Source: Palleronia rufa
GTDB taxonomy: Bacteria > Pseudomonadota > Alphaproteobacteria > Rhodobacterales > Rhodobacteraceae
Length of the DNA: 55,746 nucleotides
NCBI RefSeq assembly: GCF_000743715.1
Contig: NZ_JQEY01000017.1
Span: forward strand, 1 to 55,746
Direction of reading: 5' to 3'
Both the position numbers and the translations under genes were made by a program. The notes beneath the pieces were generated by a model. The model was not told the origin of the DNA. It made no database searches and was given only the letters and a program-made list of their open reading frames with translations. Positions 35,020-43,477 of this stretch are shown here, in pieces. Every line of letters starts with the position of its first letter. Within the stretch, counting starts at the first letter, position 1.

Positions 35020-35057
35020 CGCTTTCCTCCTGATGGCGGGCCGCACGGGCTTGCATC

Positions 35058-35086
35058 TGTATATCTTAGCCGTCTAACTTCTTCAA
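35058..35086 (-). promoter_or_regulatory. pht3-pca promoter with operator site 3 in the spacer
   Basis: Read on the minus strand, TTGAAG (35086-35081) and TATACA (35063-35058) are separated by exactly 17 bases. The operator CTTAG-CCGT-CTAAC (35065-35078 on the plus strand) lies inside that spacer. A bound repressor would exclude RNA polymerase. The divergent pht2 operon starts about 100 bases away and may be affected too. The sequence match is direct; function is inferred. Confidence 0.75.
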
Positions 35087-35189
35087 CAGAGTTTGCCGGA
35101 CGCATCGCCATTCGACGTGACTGCCGGGTGGTCGGTCGGCGCGATAACATTAGGTATCGAAGAAGTTTCGGCCACGCGAGGGAGGAAAA

Positions 35190-36128
35190 ATGGACGCCAT
35201 CGAGGTGACGGTCGCGGATCGGCGCGACCTGACGGATCAGATCGCGGAGTTCACGCTCGCCCCGGCCGACGGGGCCGAGCTGCCGCCTTTCGAGGTCGGA
35301 TCGCACATCACCGTGCGCACGCCCTCGGGCGCGATGCGGCGCTATTCCCTCGTCAGCGACGGCCAGGACACCGACAGCTACCGCATCGCGGTGAAGCGCG
35401 AGGCGGAGTCGCGCGGCGGCTCGGCCTCGATGCACGACGACGCGCAGGTCGGCACCGCGCTGCAGATCGAGCCGCCGGAGAACACCTTCCCGCTGTCGGA
35501 GGCCAACGAGTATCTGCTGATCGCGGGCGGCATCGGCGTGACGCCGATCTACGCCATGGCCCAGGAGCTGGAGAAGCAGGGCAAGCGCTTCAACATCATA
35601 TACTGCACCCGCTCCAAGGAGGACACGGCTTATCTAGATGAGATGGTCGAGGCTTTCGGCGACCGCCTGTTGATCCATCACGACGACGGCGACCCTGACA
35701 AGCTCTACGACTTCTGGGACCATTTCGCGGAGCCGACGACCACACACGTCTTCTGCTGTGGTCCGAAGCCCCTGATGGAGGAGATCGAGGCCGTGTCCGG
35801 GCACTGGCCCGAGGGACGCATCCATTTCGAGGACTTCAAGCCGGTCGAGGTCGTGCGCGACGACGACACGGCCTTCGAGGTGGAGCTTCGCAAGTCGGGC
35901 GAGACGGTCACCGTGCCCGACGACCGCTCGATCCTCGAGGCGTTGCGCGACGCGGGCCACGCCACAGTCTCCTCCTGCGAGAGCGGGACCTGTGGGACCT
36001 GCAAGACCGTCCTGCTGGAGGGCGAGGCCGACCACCGCGACATGGTGCTGATGGACGAGGAGAAGTCGGACCGGATCATGATCTGCGTGTCTCGGGCGAA
36101 GTCGGAGAAGCTGGTCCTTGACCTCTGA
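35190..36128 (+). CDS. pht2: Phthalate dioxygenase reductase (FMN, NADH, plant-type 2Fe-2S)
   Basis: A 312-residue class IA reductase that passes electrons from NADH to the Rieske oxygenase. The flavin domain has GSHITVRTPSGAMRRYSLVSDG. The nucleotide domain has IAGGIGVTPIYAMAQ and HVFCCGPKPLME. The C-terminal ferredoxin domain has Cys263, Cys268, Cys271 and Cys299 (SCESGTCGTC and MIC). This order, flavin first and 2Fe-2S last, is that of phthalate dioxygenase reductase. The ATG follows GAGGGAGGAAAA. It is divergent from pht3 and leads a five-gene operon. Confidence 0.92.
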   Translation: MDAIEVTVADRRDLTDQIAEFTLAPADGAELPPFEVGSHITVRTPSGAMRRYSLVSDGQDTDSYRIAVKREAESRGGSASMHDDAQVGTALQIEPPENTFPLSEANEYLLIAGGIGVTPIYAMAQELEKQGKRFNIIYCTRSKEDTAYLDEMVEAFGDRLLIHHDDGDPDKLYDFWDHFAEPTTTHVFCCGPKPLMEEIEAVSGHWPEGRIHFEDFKPVEVVRDDDTAFEVELRKSGETVTVPDDRSILEALRDAGHATVSSCESGTCGTCKTVLLEGEADHRDMVLMDEEKSDRIMICVSRAKSEKLVLDL

Positions 36129-37299
36129 GCCGGTTCGCCTGGGCGTGGCCGGTCTCGGCCGCGCCTTCATGCTGATGCTGCCCACGTTCCGCCAGGATCC
36201 GCGCGTGCGTCTCATCGCGGCCGCCGCGCCGCGCGCCGAGAGCCGGGAGGCCTTCGCCGCCGAGTTCGGTGGGCGGGGGCACGAGACCGTCGAGGCGCTG
36301 GCCACCGATCCGGAGGTCGAGGCGATCTACGTCGCCACGCCGCACCAGATGCATGCCGACCACGTCTGCGCCGCGCTCGAGGGCGGCAAGCACGTCCTCG
36401 TCGACAAGCCGCTCGCCGTGTCGATGGCGGACGCGGACCGGATGGTCGACACCGCCGAACGGACCGGACGCCATCTGATCGTCGGGCCGTCCCACAGCTT
36501 CGACGCGCCCGTGGCCCTCGCCCGCCGCCTGGTCGAAGGCGGCGATCACGGCGCGGTGCGGATGGTCCAGGCGCTGAACTACACGGACTTCCTCTACCGT
36601 CCCCGCCGCCCCGAGGAACTTCGGACCGAGGAGGGGGGCGGCGTGCTGTTCAGCCAAGGGGTCCACCAGATCGACGTGGTGCGCCTGCTATGCGGAGGGC
36701 TGGCCAGGAGCGTCTTCGCGATGACCGGCGCCTGGGACCCGGAGCGTCCGACCGAGGGTGCCTATTCCGCGCTGGTCGCCTTCGAAGGCGGGGCCTTCGC
36801 GACGCTGACCTATTCGGGCTACGCGCATTTCGACAGCGACGTCTGGATGGACGGCGTGGGCGAGCTGGGCGCGCCGAAGGACCCGACCGCCTACGGCAAG
36901 GCCCGCAAGGCGCTGGCGGGTCTCGACCCCGAAGCGGAGGCGCGGCTCAAGACGACCCGCACCTTCGGGCAGGGGGCCGACCCGGCGCCCGCCACGCATC
37001 ACGAGCATTTCGGACCCGTCATTGCGCTCTGCGACCGGGCCGACCTGCGGCTGATGCCGTCGGGCGTCGAGGTCTCCGCCGACACGGAGCGGTGGTTCGA
37101 GGAGGCGCCGCTGGGCGTTCCCCGCGCCGAGGTGGTCGACGCGCTGGTCGACGCGGTGCGCGAGGACCGCGCGCCCGTCCAGTCCGGCGCCTGGGGGCGG
37201 GCCAGCCTGGAGCTCTGCCACGCGATCCTGGCCTCGGCCGAGACGGGGCAGCCGGTGGCGCTCCACAAGCAATCCGATACCGAAGGGAGGACCCGATGA
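36118..37299 (+). CDS. pht4: Phthalate 4,5-cis-dihydrodiol dehydrogenase (Gfo/Idh/MocA family)
   Basis: A 393-residue NAD(P)-dependent dehydrogenase. The Rossmann loop is GVAGLGRAF near the N-terminus, followed by EAIYVATPHQMHADHVCAALEGGKHVLVDKPLA (the conserved Lys-Pro) and a C-terminal beta-sheet domain. Pht4 oxidises the dihydrodiol from the dioxygenase to 4,5-dihydroxyphthalate. The start is TTG at 36118, overlapping the pht2 coding region by 11 bases. The stop overlaps the next gene as ATGA. The family is broad, so the substrate is assigned from the pht2-pht4-pht5 order. Confidence 0.88.
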   Translation: MTSEPVRLGVAGLGRAFMLMLPTFRQDPRVRLIAAAAPRAESREAFAAEFGGRGHETVEALATDPEVEAIYVATPHQMHADHVCAALEGGKHVLVDKPLAVSMADADRMVDTAERTGRHLIVGPSHSFDAPVALARRLVEGGDHGAVRMVQALNYTDFLYRPRRPEELRTEEGGGVLFSQGVHQIDVVRLLCGGLARSVFAMTGAWDPERPTEGAYSALVAFEGGAFATLTYSGYAHFDSDVWMDGVGELGAPKDPTAYGKARKALAGLDPEAEARLKTTRTFGQGADPAPATHHEHFGPVIALCDRADLRLMPSGVEVSADTERWFEEAPLGVPRAEVVDALVDAVREDRAPVQSGAWGRASLELCHAILASAETGQPVALHKQSDTEGRTR

Positions 37300-38288
37300 G
37301 CCTGAACCTGTCCCTGGCCATGGGCCGTTACGACCGGACGGCGGCCATCGTCGACGGGCGGGTGCAGATCGACGGAGTCGATCCGATCCCGATGCTCCAG
37401 ACGCCGGAGGAGATGTTCTTCCGCGCCTTCCGGCACCAGGCCTACGACATCTCGGAGCTGTCGCTCAGCTCCTACGCGATCTCAGTCGCCCGCGGCGATC
37501 CGCACTACGTCGCCGTGCCGGTCTTCCTCTCCCGCGCCTTCCGCCACACCTCGGCCTATGTCCGCACCGACCGGGGCATCGACCGGCCGGAGGACTTGAA
37601 GGGGCGGCGGATCGGCATCGCGGAGTATCAATTGTCGGCCAACGTCTGGCTGCGCGGCATCCTCGAGGACGACCACGGCGTGAAGCCCTCCGACGTGACC
37701 TGGGTGCGCGGCGGCATGGACACGCCGGGGCGGCCCGAAAAGATCAAGGTCGACCTGCCCACCGACGTGACCGTCGAGGCGGCACCGGAGGGCGCGACGT
37801 TGAACCAGATGCTCATGGACGGCGAGATCGACGGCTTCATCGGCCCGAGATGGCCACGCTGCTTCGCCGAGGGCCACCCCCATGTCGACCGCCTCTTCCG
37901 CGACAGCGTCGCTGCTGCGGAGGACTACTACCGCCGCACCGGCATCTTCCCGATCATGCATGTCCTCGGCGTCCGCCGGACCTTGGCCGACGAACACCCG
38001 TGGCTGCCCGGCGCGCTGCTCAAGGCCTTCACCGAGGCCAAGAGGCTGGCGCAGGAAGCCTTGCAGGATACGTCCGCCACCAAGGTCACGATGCCCTTCG
38101 TCGAGGACAATCTGAACCGTGCCCAGGCGATGATGGGCCCCGACCCCTGGACCTACGGCGTGACCGACGCGAATGCCCGCGTGCTCGACACCTTCCTCGG
38201 CTACCACGCCGCGCAGCGCCTCTCGCCGCGCCGCGTGACGGTGGACGAGCTGTTCCACCCGTCCACCGTCGAAGCCTACAGTCTTTGA
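37296..38288 (+). CDS. pht5: 4,5-dihydroxyphthalate decarboxylase
   Basis: A 330-residue protein with a periplasmic-binding-protein-like fold but no signal peptide, as in the Pht5 decarboxylase family. Family segments are PEEMFFRAFRHQAYDISELSLSSY, FLSRAFRHTSAYVRTDRGI, EYQLSANVWLRGILEDDHGV and a late IFPIMHVLGVRRTL. It would remove one carboxylate from 4,5-dihydroxyphthalate to give protocatechuate, the substrate of PcaGH encoded on the other strand. GAAGGGAGGACCCG precedes the ATG, which overlaps the pht4 stop. Confidence 0.9.
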   Translation: MSLNLSLAMGRYDRTAAIVDGRVQIDGVDPIPMLQTPEEMFFRAFRHQAYDISELSLSSYAISVARGDPHYVAVPVFLSRAFRHTSAYVRTDRGIDRPEDLKGRRIGIAEYQLSANVWLRGILEDDHGVKPSDVTWVRGGMDTPGRPEKIKVDLPTDVTVEAAPEGATLNQMLMDGEIDGFIGPRWPRCFAEGHPHVDRLFRDSVAAAEDYYRRTGIFPIMHVLGVRRTLADEHPWLPGALLKAFTEAKRLAQEALQDTSATKVTMPFVEDNLNRAQAMMGPDPWTYGVTDANARVLDTFLGYHAAQRLSPRRVTVDELFHPSTVEAYSL

Positions 38289-38299
38289 AGGAGCCCCCG

Positions 38300-38737
38300 A
38301 TGTCCGAATTCGAACCCGGAGAGGTCGTCGAGATCCGCACCGAGGCGGGCCTGCGCTACGCCGTCGTCACCCACCGCCATCCGAGCTATCCGGTCGTGGT
38401 GTGCCTGATCGCCGGGGCGCGGGACGCGCGGCCCGGGGACCTGTCGGAGGTCGCGGGTGGTGAGGCCGCCGTCACCGCCATGATCCCCCTGCGCGGCGTG
38501 CTGGAGAAGCTCGGGCTCGATCACGAGGTGGCGGGTCGCGTCGATCCGGCGGAGGAGGACTTCCCGACCTTCAAGATGCCGATCCGCGACAAGCAGGGCG
38601 AGATCGTCTACTGGTGGTTCTGGGACGGGCAGGGCCTGACCTACGAGGTCGACCCGTCCACCGAGCGGGACGCGCTGCCGCTGCGCGAGGTCATGTCCGC
38701 CGCCCGCTTCAAGGAAAAGTTGGACGAGAGCGTCTAA
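38300..38737 (+). CDS. Conserved hypothetical protein in the phthalate operon
   Basis: A 145-residue soluble protein with no signal or membrane segment. It starts with an SH3-like strand set (GEVVEIRTEAGLRYAVVTHRHPSYPVVVCLI) and has an aromatic patch (EIVYWWFWDGQGLTYEV) in the second half. The ATG follows GAAGGAGCCCCCG, 11 bases after pht5, and the stop touches the start of the next gene. Tight packing inside the pht operon suggests a role in phthalate use or its regulation, but no known family is recognised. Confidence 0.75.
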   Translation: MSEFEPGEVVEIRTEAGLRYAVVTHRHPSYPVVVCLIAGARDARPGDLSEVAGGEAAVTAMIPLRGVLEKLGLDHEVAGRVDPAEEDFPTFKMPIRDKQGEIVYWWFWDGQGLTYEVDPSTERDALPLREVMSAARFKEKLDESV

Positions 38738-39613
38738 GTGCCCTTCCTCGGCGAGGCGCTCGCCCTCGCCTCGGCCTTCCTCTACGCGGCGAGCGCCGTC
38801 GCCATCGCCAAGGGTTCCGAGACGCGGCCCGACGACGGGGGCGCGGCGCTTCTGTCGGTCGTCGTGACCGGGGCGCTAGCAGGCGGGCTATGGCTGCTCC
38901 TCGGGCCGGAGGTGCCCGGGTGGGACGGAATGGCCTGGCGGGGCGTGGCCTTCTTCGTCCTGGCCGGCGTGTTGGCCAACCTCATCGGCCGTGCCCTGAT
39001 GTTCCGCTCCGTCGCGCTCGCGGGTGCCATCGAGACCGGCATCCTGCGCCGCCTTATCCCGGTTTTCGCCGCGATCCTCGCGATTCTGCTGCTGGGCGAG
39101 CGGATCACCCCGGCCACCGCCGTCGGGGTCGCGCTCGTCTTCGCCGCCGTGGCGATCACGGTCCTGCGCCGCGGCCTGCCCGAGAAGGGCGGCCCCGCGC
39201 GGGGCCGGGGGCGCGTTCTGGCCACGGTATCGGCGGCGGGCTTCGGCGGCGCCTTCGTCGCGCGCAAGGCGGGGCTCGCCGCGCTGCCCGATCCGTTGCT
39301 CGGCACGCTGGTCGGGGCGGCGACGGGAGCGCTGGCCTACCTCCCGCTCGCGCTCCGGGGCGGCATGGCGCGCGGCCTGCCGTCGGGCTGGCAAGTCGCG
39401 GCGGCGGTCGCGATCTCGCTCGGCCAGATCGCGCTGTTCTTCGCGCTGAGCTTCACCACCGTGACCGCCGTCGCCGTGATCGGCGCCTGCGAGATGTTCT
39501 TCTCGGCCTACCTGGCCGCCTTCCTATTGCGGACGGAGCCCTGGCCCGGCCCGGCCTTCGTGCTGTCCTCCCTGCTGGCACTCGCTGGCGCGGCGGCCAT
39601 CGCGGTCGGATAG
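38738..39613 (+). CDS. EamA/DMT-superfamily transporter
   Basis: A 291-residue membrane protein with about ten hydrophobic segments in two repeated halves, as in EamA transporters. The first half has FLYAASAVAIAKGSE and RALMFRSVALAGAIETGILRRLIPVFAAILAILLLGERI. The second half repeats this pattern, with LSFTTVTAVAVIGACEMFFSAYLAAFLL. The start is GTG, immediately after the stop of the previous gene. It may export or import a pathway intermediate; the sequence does not show which. Confidence 0.88.
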   Translation: MPFLGEALALASAFLYAASAVAIAKGSETRPDDGGAALLSVVVTGALAGGLWLLLGPEVPGWDGMAWRGVAFFVLAGVLANLIGRALMFRSVALAGAIETGILRRLIPVFAAILAILLLGERITPATAVGVALVFAAVAITVLRRGLPEKGGPARGRGRVLATVSAAGFGGAFVARKAGLAALPDPLLGTLVGAATGALAYLPLALRGGMARGLPSGWQVAAAVAISLGQIALFFALSFTTVTAVAVIGACEMFFSAYLAAFLLRTEPWPGPAFVLSSLLALAGAAAIAVG

Positions 39614-39629
39614 CGGTTGCGGCAATGTT

Positions 39630-39643
39630 CTTAGATGTCTTAC
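39630..39643. promoter_or_regulatory. Operator site 4 (CTTAG-ATGT-CTTAC)
   Basis: It lies in the 57-base gap before the aldehyde dehydrogenase. The left arm and spacer match the other sites, and the right arm has two mismatches. A TTGCGG box at 39617-39622, with a weak TTACGT 17 bases later, would place the site in the promoter spacer, as at pht3. Confidence 0.6.
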
Positions 39644-39670
39644 GTTCTGAGCGAGCAGAGGGAGGATCGA

Positions 39671-41146
39671 ATGCGTGACACGGAGCTGGGCGAGGTGCTG
39701 CCCGAGCATCGCGACCTCTACATCGGCGGCGCCTGGACGCCGCCGCGGGACGGCGGCTACGCCGAGACGGTCAACCCCGCCGACGGGTCGGTTCTCGCTC
39801 ACGTGGCCGAGGCGCGTGCGGTGGATGTCGACGAAGCCGTGAAGGCTGCCCGGGCGGGCTTCCTTGAATGGCGCGAGGTCGCGCCGCTGGAGCGGGCGCG
39901 CGTCCTCAGGGAGATCGCCTCGATCCTGCGCAAGCATGGCGACGAGCTCGCCCTGATCGACGCCGCCAACTGCGGCAACCCGGTCACCGAGATGAAGGGA
40001 GACGCCACCATTGCCGCCGCGCAGATGGAGTTCTTCGCGGGCCTCGTCACCGAGATGAAGGGCGACACGATCCCGATGGGCCCGGACCGGGTCAACATGA
40101 CCGTCCGCCAGCCGATGGGCGTCGTGGCGCGCATCCTCGCCTTCAACCATCCCTTCATGTTCTGCGGCGGCAAGATGGCCGCGCCGCTGGCCGCAGGAAA
40201 CGCGGTGATCGTGAAGCCGCCCGTGCAGGCGCCCCTTTCCGCGCTACGCCTGGCGGAGCTGGTCGGTGGGCTGCTGCCCGCAGGCGTCTTCTCCGTCCTG
40301 CCGGGCGGGACCGAGGCGGGGGCTGCGCTGGCCTCACATTCCGGCGTGGCCAAGGTCACGCTGATCGGCTCGGTCGGCGCGGGGAAGGCCGTGATGAAGG
40401 CCGCTGCCGACACGGTGAAGCTGGTGCTGTTGGAGCTCGGCGGCAAGAACGCCCTCGTCGCCTATCCCGACAGCGACCCCGACGCGGTGGCGAACGCGGT
40501 GGTGGCGGGCATGAACTTCGGCTGGTGCGGGCAGTCCTGCGGCTCGACCAGCAGGGCCTTCCTGCATGCGGACATCCACGATGCGGTGGTGGAGCGGCTG
40601 GCGGAGGCGGTGCAGCGTTTTCGCCCCGGCCTCCCGACCGACCCCGCGACGACGATGGGCGCGCTGGTGAGCCGGGAGCATCGCGACCGGGTGATGGGCT
40701 ACATCGAGACCGCCAAGGCCGAGGGCGCGCGCGTGGTCGCGGGCGGGCACGCGGTCTCAGACGGCGCTTTGGCGCAGGGCTGCTTCGTCGCGCCCACCAT
40801 CTTCGCGGACGTCACGCCCGAGATGACCATCGCGCGCGAGGAAATCTTCGGCCCCGTCCTCGCCGTCCGCCGCTGGACCGACGAGGCGGAGATGCTGGCC
40901 GAGGTGGACGGGCTCGATGTCGGCCTCACCTGCTCGATCTGGACGCGCGACCTGGCCACCGCGCACCGCGCCGCGATGCACGTCGAGGCGGGCTTCGTCT
41001 GGGTCAACGAGGTCGGACGCCACTTCCTCGGCGCGCCGTTCGGCGGGGTGAAGCAGTCCGGCATCGGGCGCGAGGAAGGGATCGGGGAGCTGCTGGCCTT
41101 CACCCACGAGAAGAACGTCCACCTGAACCTAGCGGGGCAGCCATGA
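39671..41146 (+). CDS. NAD(P)-dependent aldehyde dehydrogenase
   Basis: A 491-residue aldehyde dehydrogenase. Residues to note are the ILAFNHPFMFCGGKMAAPLAAGNAVIVKPP cofactor region, VTLIGSVGAGKAVM, the catalytic Glu in LELGGKNA and the nucleophile Cys in GQSCGSTSRAF, then EEIFGPVLAV. It oxidises an aldehyde to a carboxylate. It overlaps the next gene, a ThDP decarboxylase-type enzyme, by ATGA, so the two probably act in sequence: 2-keto acid to aldehyde to acid. The ATG at 39671 follows GGGAGGATCGA. Confidence 0.92.
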   Translation: MRDTELGEVLPEHRDLYIGGAWTPPRDGGYAETVNPADGSVLAHVAEARAVDVDEAVKAARAGFLEWREVAPLERARVLREIASILRKHGDELALIDAANCGNPVTEMKGDATIAAAQMEFFAGLVTEMKGDTIPMGPDRVNMTVRQPMGVVARILAFNHPFMFCGGKMAAPLAAGNAVIVKPPVQAPLSALRLAELVGGLLPAGVFSVLPGGTEAGAALASHSGVAKVTLIGSVGAGKAVMKAAADTVKLVLLELGGKNALVAYPDSDPDAVANAVVAGMNFGWCGQSCGSTSRAFLHADIHDAVVERLAEAVQRFRPGLPTDPATTMGALVSREHRDRVMGYIETAKAEGARVVAGGHAVSDGALAQGCFVAPTIFADVTPEMTIAREEIFGPVLAVRRWTDEAEMLAEVDGLDVGLTCSIWTRDLATAHRAAMHVEAGFVWVNEVGRHFLGAPFGGVKQSGIGREEGIGELLAFTHEKNVHLNLAGQP

Positions 41147-42876
41147 CCGAGATCGACCGGCCGGAGCCGAGCGGCCACGAGACCCTCTACGGCAGCGATG
41201 CGCTGGCCGAGATGCTGCGGTCGCTGGGCGTTCCTTTCGTCGCGCTGAACCCCGGCAGCAGCTTCCGGGGCCTGCACGACAGCCTGGTCAACCACCTCGG
41301 CAACCGCGACCCGCAGATATTGCTGTGTCTGCACGAGGAACACGCGGTCGCCATCGCGCATGGCTGGGCCAAGGTGACGGGCAAGCCTCTGGCGGTGATC
41401 CTGCATGCCAATGTCGGGCTGATGCATGCGGCCATGGCGCTCTACAACGCGTGGTGCGACCGGGTGCCGATGTTGGTGCTGGGCGCGACGGGGCCCGTGG
41501 ACGCGGCCAAGCGACGGCCCTGGATCGACTGGCTTCACACCTCACGCGACCAGGGGGCCATTGTTCGGCCCTACGTCAAGTGGGACGACCAGCCCGCCTC
41601 GCTGGAGGCCTCGCTGAGCGCAATGATGCGCGCCGCGCGGATCACGGCGACGGCCCCGATGGCGCCGACCTATGTCTGCTTCGACGTGACCGTGCAGGAG
41701 GCGCCGCTCGACGCCATGCCGGTGCTGCCCGCCCCGGACCGCCACGCCCCGGCGCGCTTCCCCGAGGTCGCGGCGGCGGACGTGGCCACCCTGCTCGACA
41801 TGCTCCGCGCCGCGGAGCGGCCCGTTTTCCTCATGGGCCGGATGTCGCGGGAGCAGGCCGACTGGGACCGCCGCGTTGCCTTGGCCGAGCATTTCGGCGC
41901 GCGCGTCGTCACCGACATCAAGACCGCCGCCGCCTTCCCGCCCCAGCATCCGCTGCATGCGGGGGTGCCGGGCTACTTCCCGTCTCCCGGCGCCAAGCAG
42001 GCGATGGAAGAGGCGGACCTGATCGTCTCGTTCGACTTCGTCGACCCGGCGGGCACGATGGGGCCGGGGGACCGCAAGGTCGCGCTCGTCTCGCTCGACC
42101 CGCTGCTGCAGAACGGCTGGTCGCTGGATCACCAGGCGCTGCCACCCTCAGACCTGAACCTATTGGCCGACCCGGACGCCGTGGTCGCCGCGCTCTGCGC
42201 GTCCGCCGGCGTCGGTGCGCCCGAGGCAACGATCCCCGCGCCCGACCGCTCCCCCGACCCCGCGCCGGACCGGCCCATCCCGATCCCGGCCCTGGCCGAC
42301 GCGCTGGCCGACGCCGCAGGCGAAGACGTCACCTGGCTGCGCGTCCCGCTGAGCTGGGACGGCGCCAAGTGCGGCTGGCGGGGGCCGATGGACTATCTGG
42401 GCTACGACGGGGGCGCGGGCATCGCGTCCGGTCCCGGCATGTCGGTCGGCGCGGCGCTGGCGCTGAACGGTTCGGGGCGCCTGCCACTCGCAGTGCTGGG
42501 GGACGGGGACTTCGTCATGGGCGCCACCGCGATCTGGACGGCTGCGCGGCACGACGTCCCCCTTCTGATCGTCGTCGCCAACAACCGCTCCTACTTCAAC
42601 GACGAGGTCCATCAGGAGCGGGTCGCCCGCGACCGCGGCCGCCCCGTCGCCAACAAGCATGTCGGCCAGGCCATCGCCGACCCGGACATCGACATCGCCG
42701 CACTGGCCCGCGCGCAGGGCGCGGTGGGCCTGGGCCCCGCGATGACGGCGGGCGAGGTGCCCGCGCTGCTGGCCGACGCCGTGGCGCAGGCCCGCGCGGG
42801 CTGCGTCGTCGTCGCCGACATCCGCGTCGCGAGCGGCTATTCGGAAGAGATGTCGGAAGGCATGACCGAGGGCTGA
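41143..42876 (+). CDS. Thiamine-diphosphate-dependent decarboxylase/synthase-like enzyme
   Basis: A 577-residue ThDP enzyme of the acetolactate synthase/benzoylformate decarboxylase superfamily. The N-terminal Pyr domain has the catalytic Glu in CLHEEHAVAIAHGWA. The middle domain is FAD-like but probably unliganded. The C-terminal PP domain has the metal/ThDP motif GDGDFVMGATAIWTAARHDVPLLIVVANN. The neighbouring aldehyde dehydrogenase makes a keto-acid decarboxylase more likely than acetolactate synthase. Candidate aromatic substrates such as benzoylformate or 2-carboxybenzoylformate are guesses from the context. Confidence 0.85.
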   Translation: MTEIDRPEPSGHETLYGSDALAEMLRSLGVPFVALNPGSSFRGLHDSLVNHLGNRDPQILLCLHEEHAVAIAHGWAKVTGKPLAVILHANVGLMHAAMALYNAWCDRVPMLVLGATGPVDAAKRRPWIDWLHTSRDQGAIVRPYVKWDDQPASLEASLSAMMRAARITATAPMAPTYVCFDVTVQEAPLDAMPVLPAPDRHAPARFPEVAAADVATLLDMLRAAERPVFLMGRMSREQADWDRRVALAEHFGARVVTDIKTAAAFPPQHPLHAGVPGYFPSPGAKQAMEEADLIVSFDFVDPAGTMGPGDRKVALVSLDPLLQNGWSLDHQALPPSDLNLLADPDAVVAALCASAGVGAPEATIPAPDRSPDPAPDRPIPIPALADALADAAGEDVTWLRVPLSWDGAKCGWRGPMDYLGYDGGAGIASGPGMSVGAALALNGSGRLPLAVLGDGDFVMGATAIWTAARHDVPLLIVVANNRSYFNDEVHQERVARDRGRPVANKHVGQAIADPDIDIAALARAQGAVGLGPAMTAGEVPALLADAVAQARAGCVVVADIRVASGYSEEMSEGMTEG

Positions 42877-42879
42877 GCC

Positions 42880-42897
42880 GTCGCAATCCTTTGCGAC
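42880..42897. promoter_or_regulatory. Inverted repeat GTCGCAA-TCCT-TTGCGAC
   Basis: Perfect 7-base arms with a 4-base centre, 3 bases after the ThDP-enzyme stop and 52 bases before the marR start. It lacks a T-run, so it is a poor intrinsic terminator. It may be an operator for marR or an RNA hairpin that protects the upstream transcript. Confidence 0.45.
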
Positions 42898-42949
42898 ACG
42901 GCCGCCTTCCCGCTACGGTCTGCCGGAGGCAGGCAGGACGGAGCGGGAC

Positions 42950-43477
42950 ATGAGCGACGGGCAAGGGACGGACGGCGAGCCCGTCGATCCGCGTCTGCAC
43001 GAGGAGCGGCTCGCGCGGCTGATCCGTCTCGCCGCGCGCGCCTTCAACCGGTCGCTGACGCTGCGCCTGTCCACCGAGGGCGTGACCTTCGGCCAGTGGA
43101 TCTTCTTGCGCATCCTCTGGCGCGAGGACGGGCTGTCGCAACGCGAGCTGAGCGACCGGGCCCATCTCACGGAGCCGACGACGCATACCGCGTTGTCGCG
43201 TCTGGAGCAGATGGGACTGATCACCCGGCGCAACGTCGAGGGCAACCGCCGCCGCCAGCACGCCTTCCTGACCGACGAGGGCTGGCGGCTCCGGGACGTG
43301 CTTGAGCCGCTCGCGATCGAGGCCAACGACCTCGCAGTCGAGGGTCTCGACGCCGAGGAGCAGGCGGTGCTGCGCCATGCCCTCACCGTCATGATCCACA
43401 ACCTTGAGCGTGACGAGGCCGAGGCCGCCGCCCGCGGCCAGCGCGTGCCGCCAACGCGCGTGCAGAACGCGGTCTAG
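42950..43477 (+). CDS. MarR-family transcriptional regulator
   Basis: A 175-residue winged-helix regulator. The DNA-binding core is the winged helix from about residue 55 to 105: LSQRELSDRAHLTEPTTHTALSRLEQMGLITRR, then the wing NVEGNRRRQHAFLTDEG. Helical dimerisation segments lie at both ends. MarR proteins usually repress until a phenolic or aromatic acid ligand binds. SlyA-type members recognise TTAG-N4-CTAA, which has the same form as the repeated operators in this window. It is therefore the best candidate for controlling the amidase, pht3-pca, dehydrogenase and TRAP promoters. GGAGCGGGAC precedes the ATG. Confidence 0.9.
   Translation: MSDGQGTDGEPVDPRLHEERLARLIRLAARAFNRSLTLRLSTEGVTFGQWIFLRILWREDGLSQRELSDRAHLTEPTTHTALSRLEQMGLITRRNVEGNRRRQHAFLTDEGWRLRDVLEPLAIEANDLAVEGLDAEEQAVLRHALTVMIHNLERDEAEAAARGQRVPPTRVQNAV

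Noticed and set aside
39868-42876. A single 1002-residue fusion protein covering the dehydrogenase and ThDP regions
   Set aside because: The first part of this frame lies inside the aldehyde dehydrogenase gene and translates to Arg/Gly/Ala-rich shadow sequence. The real ThDP enzyme starts at 41143 with an ATGA overlap.
42880-42897. Intrinsic terminator after the ThDP gene
   Set aside because: The inverted repeat is short and not followed by a T-run, so it was listed only as an inverted repeat of unknown role.
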